8,390 nucleotides of DNA, from positions 1-8,390 of the forward strand of contig CANRBU010000049.1 of the NCBI GenBank assembly GCA_947628925.1, in the 5' to 3' direction. Made by a program: the position numbers and the translations under genes. Each line of letters opens with the position of its first letter. Position 1 is the stretch's first letter. Below are positions 6,531 to 8,390 of the stretch, piece after piece. The notes under the pieces are model-generated. The model had not been told where the DNA came from and ran no database searches. It saw nothing but the letters and a program-made list of their open reading frames with translations. Origin of the DNA: an uncultured Clostridia bacterium (lineage in GTDB: Bacteria > Bacillota > Clostridia > TANB77 > CAG-508).

Positions 6531-7566
6531 ATAGTATTTCAATTTTACCTTTTCCATTTTCTAATGTGATTGTTGTTATTGCTCCATTTACTATTGCCAT
6601 TTGTGGTGCAACATGCCCTATATCAGCACCACAAATAATTGGTATATTTAAGTCTTTTAAAATTTCTTTTACCGCTTCTTCGAATGTAATTTTATAATCT
6701 TCTCTAAAAATAAGAGGTCTGCCAAATATTATGCCATTTACATTTTTAAAATATCCTGCATTTTTCATTTGCCATAATATCCTTGTTAATTCTGGACTGT
6801 TCATTTCAAAAGTTTCTAAATACCATATAATTCCATCATTTTTATATTTTTCTATATATGTGCAAATATTATCATATTTTGTTCCAAAAAAGCGTTGCAC
6901 ACAGTCTAAACAGCCACCTAACATTCTACCCTGAATTTCTATTTTTTTCTCCCCTAATATATTTTTCCATTCTACTTTTTCTGTTAATTCATATCCAGAA
7001 TTGATGTCTTTTTCTGCCTCTTCTGAAAAAGTTTCCATAATTGTAGAATTTGTTTTTTCATGTTTTTCGAAAGAATATTGCACTACTTTTTTGCCACTTG
7101 CGATTTCTAATGCATCTTTCAAATTGGTATATAGTGGTTGCATAGCATAACTTTTGGCATTATCACAATAAATTGACGGAATTTCTAAAACTGTATTCCA
7201 TAAAAATTCAATTCCTGTTATATCTGAAAAACCTTGCATCCATTTTGGTTTTAGTGTTTTAATTTTTTCTATATCTAAGAAATCAAAAATTTCAAATAAA
7301 TAATCTCCGCCTCCTAGAAATAAAATAAATTTGACATCATCATTTTCTAGGAGTTCCATAAATTCTTTTGCTCGTATTTCTGCTGATGCACTTCTTCCCT
7401 TTTCTTCTTTTCTTACACTTGCTGTTTCGATTACTTTATATCCCATTTGCGTTAGTCTTTTAATAGCTTCATCTAATTTCTCTTTATCTTCATCACTTGC
7501 AGCACCTCCTGATGGTGCACAAATACCTATTATATCACCTTTTTTTAAGTTTTCTAATTTTTTCAA
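6529..7566 (-). CDS. LD-carboxypeptidase, peptidase family S66 (LdcA/MccF-like)
   Basis: A cytoplasmic serine peptidase of family S66. LdcA members remove D-Ala from tetrapeptide wall fragments during recycling; MccF members cleave microcin C-type compounds. From TTG 7566 the protein is 345 residues and begins MKKLENLKKGDIIGICAPSG, a standard family opening. Counting from the upstream in-frame ATG (7578; subtract 4 for the TTG start), the nucleophile is Ser118 in QGFSDIT, with GGGDY (89-93) before it; Glu255 in YLETFE and His322 in GHVAPQ complete the Ser-Glu-His triad. GRMLGGCLD (218-225) is also typical. TTG is preferred because ATG 7578 abuts the AGAAAGGG SD with no spacing and would leave only a leader of about 7 nt after the promoter. 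The length and middle region are closer to MccF-like members than to short LdcA enzymes, so the substrate is open. It ends at a strong terminator. Confidence 0.9.
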   Translation of the reverse strand: MKKLENLKKGDIIGICAPSGGAASDEDKEKLDEAIKRLTQMGYKVIETASVRKEEKGRSASAEIRAKEFMELLENDDVKFILFLGGGDYLFEIFDFLDIEKIKTLKPKWMQGFSDITGIEFLWNTVLEIPSIYCDNAKSYAMQPLYTNLKDALEIASGKKVVQYSFEKHEKTNSTIMETFSEEAEKDINSGYELTEKVEWKNILGEKKIEIQGRMLGGCLDCVQRFFGTKYDNICTYIEKYKNDGIIWYLETFEMNSPELTRILWQMKNAGYFKNVNGIIFGRPLIFREDYKITFEEAVKEILKDLNIPIICGADIGHVAPQMAIVNGAITTITLENGKGKIEIL

Positions 7567-7591
7567 ATTAACTCCCATCCCTTTCTAAAGT

Positions 7592-7619
7592 ATTATATTA
7601 TATAAAAATTAAAAGTCAA
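7592..7619 (-). promoter_or_regulatory. Promoter of the LD-carboxypeptidase gene
   Basis: On the minus strand, TTGACT (7619-7614), a 16-nt spacer, then TATAAT (7597-7592). The predicted start near 7585 is about 7 nt before ATG 7578 but about 18 nt before TTG 7566, which favours TTG as the translation start. Confidence 0.65.
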
Positions 7620-7666
7620 GCTTTTATAAATGCGCAAATTTTTTATTTTTTTGCATATATTTTTAT

Positions 7667-7672
7667 AGGTGG
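7667..7672 (+). promoter_or_regulatory. SD of the DUF3298 gene
   Basis: AGGTGG, 4 nt before ATG 7677. The rest of the 98-110-nt divergent gap is A/T-rich, and I find no convincing -35/-10 pair on the plus strand, though TATATT at 7656-7661 could be a -10. Confidence 0.55.
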
Positions 7673-7676
7673 TTTT

Positions 7677-8336
7677 ATGTTTGATATTCAAACTCTTGTA
7701 ATTGAAAAAAATTTATATTATAAAAACAATTTGATTGTTAAGTATAAACTTGCATTTCCGCGTATTACTTCTAATTCATATTCTTTTGCTGTGAACAAAT
7801 TTAACCATTTTAATCAAGTTAGGGCTTTTGATTTGAGACTTTATGCTGAAAAGGAATTGTTTAATGATGCTAAAGAACTTTTTGATTATAATATGGCTAA
7901 TAATTTTCCTTTTTCGCCTTATGAACTTATTTATACTTTTACTACTACTTATAACAGCAATACTATGTTAAGTTTATTTTCTGACCAATACATATATGCT
8001 GGTGGTGCTCATGGTTCTACAATACGAACTTCTCAAAATTGGAATATGAATAATGGCTTACAAATATCTCTTTCTTCTCTGTTTCACAATGATTGTTCTT
8101 ATATAATTTTGATTTTGAAGGAAATTTTTCATCAGATTGAAAAACAAGTAGAAAATGGTACTAATTCATTTTTTGAAGATTATGCTAAACTAGCTGTTGA
8201 AAATTTTAAATTGGAACAATTTTATTTAACTGATGATGGTGTTGTTATCTTTTATCAACAATATGATATTGCTCCATACTCTAGTGGTATCCCAACTTTT
8301 ATAATTCAATTAGGTAATCGAGTAGAGAATAAATAA
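7677..8336 (+). CDS. DUF4163/DUF3298 domain protein, 3' end formed by an antisense group II intron
   Basis: The 219-residue product shows the DUF4163 pattern first (KNLYYKNNLIVKYKLAFPRI, 11-30) and then DUF3298: TFTTTYNSNTMLSLFSDQYI, the hallmark YAGGAHGS (107-114), a NNGLQISLSSLF block, and a C-terminal IFYQQYDIAPYSSGIPTF (191-208). DUF3298 is the fold of the extracellular part of RsiV and related proteins, but this one has no signal peptide or membrane anchor, so it is predicted to be cytoplasmic, like a group of stand-alone clostridial homologues. Its biochemical role is unknown. The only plus-strand gene here, it diverges from the carboxypeptidase. The family fold is essentially complete by residue 210. 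The last residues RVENK and the stop (8319-8336) fall inside the intron end at 8317 onward, so the original C-terminus was replaced or slightly shortened. Antisense orientation means splicing cannot repair this mRNA. Confidence 0.85.
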   Translation: MFDIQTLVIEKNLYYKNNLIVKYKLAFPRITSNSYSFAVNKFNHFNQVRAFDLRLYAEKELFNDAKELFDYNMANNFPFSPYELIYTFTTTYNSNTMLSLFSDQYIYAGGAHGSTIRTSQNWNMNNGLQISLSSLFHNDCSYIILILKEIFHQIEKQVENGTNSFFEDYAKLAVENFKLEQFYLTDDGVVIFYQQYDIAPYSSGIPTFIIQLGNRVENK

Positions 8337-8357
8337 TTATTTTATTTATTCCCTCTC
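8317..8357 (-). ncRNA. Group II intron domain VI with branch-point A
   Basis: The minus strand folds as GAG/CTC at the base (8357-8355 with 8322-8320), an unpaired A at 8323, a 13-bp helix (8354-8342 with 8336-8324, one G-U) and loop AATAA. GAT then ends the intron at 8317. The bulged A seven bases from the 3' end is the expected lariat branch site. Confidence 0.85.
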
Positions 8358-8360
8358 ACA

Positions 8361-8390
8361 CCACCGTACGTGCCGTTCGGCATACGGCGG
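8361..8390 (-). ncRNA. Group II intron domain V
   Basis: On the minus strand the lower stem CCGCCGTA pairs with TACGGTGG (8 bp, one G-U), a CG bulge (8370-8369) follows, and the upper stem TGCC/GGCA is capped by GAAC. Against the usual GAGCCGTA start, the catalytic triad position reads CGC rather than AGC, a variant known in some introns. The 30-nt visible form is shorter than the common 34 nt; the 5' end touches the window edge. Confidence 0.88.

Larger units (their letters stand above)
8317..8390 (-). mobile_element. Group II intron, 3' end (domains V and VI), continues beyond the window
   Basis: Read on the minus strand, the window edge enters a group II intron at domain V, then a TGT linker (8360-8358), domain VI, and the 3' splice boundary after GAT at 8317. 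Both hairpins fold perfectly by hand, the branch-point A is bulged 7 nt from the end, and the intron ends in AT, matching the AY rule. These mobile retroelements usually encode a reverse transcriptase/maturase in domain IV, which would lie to the right of the window. The element is inserted antisense to the DUF3298 gene. The higher GC of domain V contrasts with its surroundings, as expected for a structured ribozyme core. The window ends exactly within this typically multicopy element, so its full length and 5' end are unknown. Confidence 0.9.

Noticed and set aside
7611..7625. Near-palindrome AAAAGTCAAGCTTTT in the divergent gap as an operator
   Set aside because: The short A/T arms overlap the -35 box and are expected by chance in this composition; no regulator gene is adjacent.
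8324..8354. Hairpin after the DUF3298 gene as an ordinary intrinsic terminator
   Set aside because: The arms, bulged A, linker and following domain V show that it is intron domain VI on the opposite strand. It could still act as a terminator incidentally.
1..8390. A new defence system, CRISPR array, toxin-antitoxin pair or RNA gene
   Set aside because: The genes are recognisable housekeeping or hypothetical families, and no regularly spaced repeats or tRNA/rRNA-like segments were seen on either strand. The only mobile element is the partial group II intron.

Overview
The window is strongly A+T-rich and densely packed. It uses Shine-Dalgarno (SD) starts, several of them TTG, and its protein families (GH13_5-type amylase, RecN, an S66 carboxypeptidase, a DUF4163/DUF3298 protein) point to a low-GC member of the Bacillota, most likely a clostridial lineage. 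I cannot name a genus. Seven genes (one of them split by a frameshift) lie on the minus strand and one lies on the plus strand at the right.

Reading the minus strand from right to left: an LD-carboxypeptidase gene (7566 down to 6529) has its own promoter and ends in a clear hairpin/T-tract terminator. recN (6412-4787) follows, with a TTGACA-17-TAAAAT promoter and a degenerate LexA-like palindrome at its predicted transcription start. Enolase (4700-3438) has an extended -10 promoter candidate. A cytoplasmic alpha-amylase (3379-1937) has a TTGTAA-17-TATAAT promoter. It appears to lead a tight group: a signal-peptide/membrane protein broken by a single-base frameshift (1908-681), a PAP2 phosphatase (706-29), and the first 19 codons of a DgkA-type diacylglycerol/undecaprenol kinase (57 down to the window edge). 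The last two gene junctions overlap by 26 and 29 nt. PAP2 and DgkA together suggest a module for making or recycling the undecaprenyl phosphate carrier used in cell wall synthesis; the carboxypeptidase is also a wall-recycling enzyme.

On the plus strand, a DUF4163/DUF3298 gene (7677-8336) diverges from the carboxypeptidase. Its last five codons and stop lie inside the 3' end of a group II intron on the opposite strand (8317-8390, continuing past the window). Domain V and domain VI of that intron can be folded by hand, including the bulged branch-point A.

The main points to follow up are the antisense intron in the DUF3298 gene, the frameshifted membrane-protein gene, and an exact 20-nt sequence shared by the translation starts of enolase and the kinase. 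I see no CRISPR array, tRNA, rRNA or toxin/defence locus, and no gene-free stretch over 300 bases. Apart from the intron, the gene content is ordinary housekeeping.
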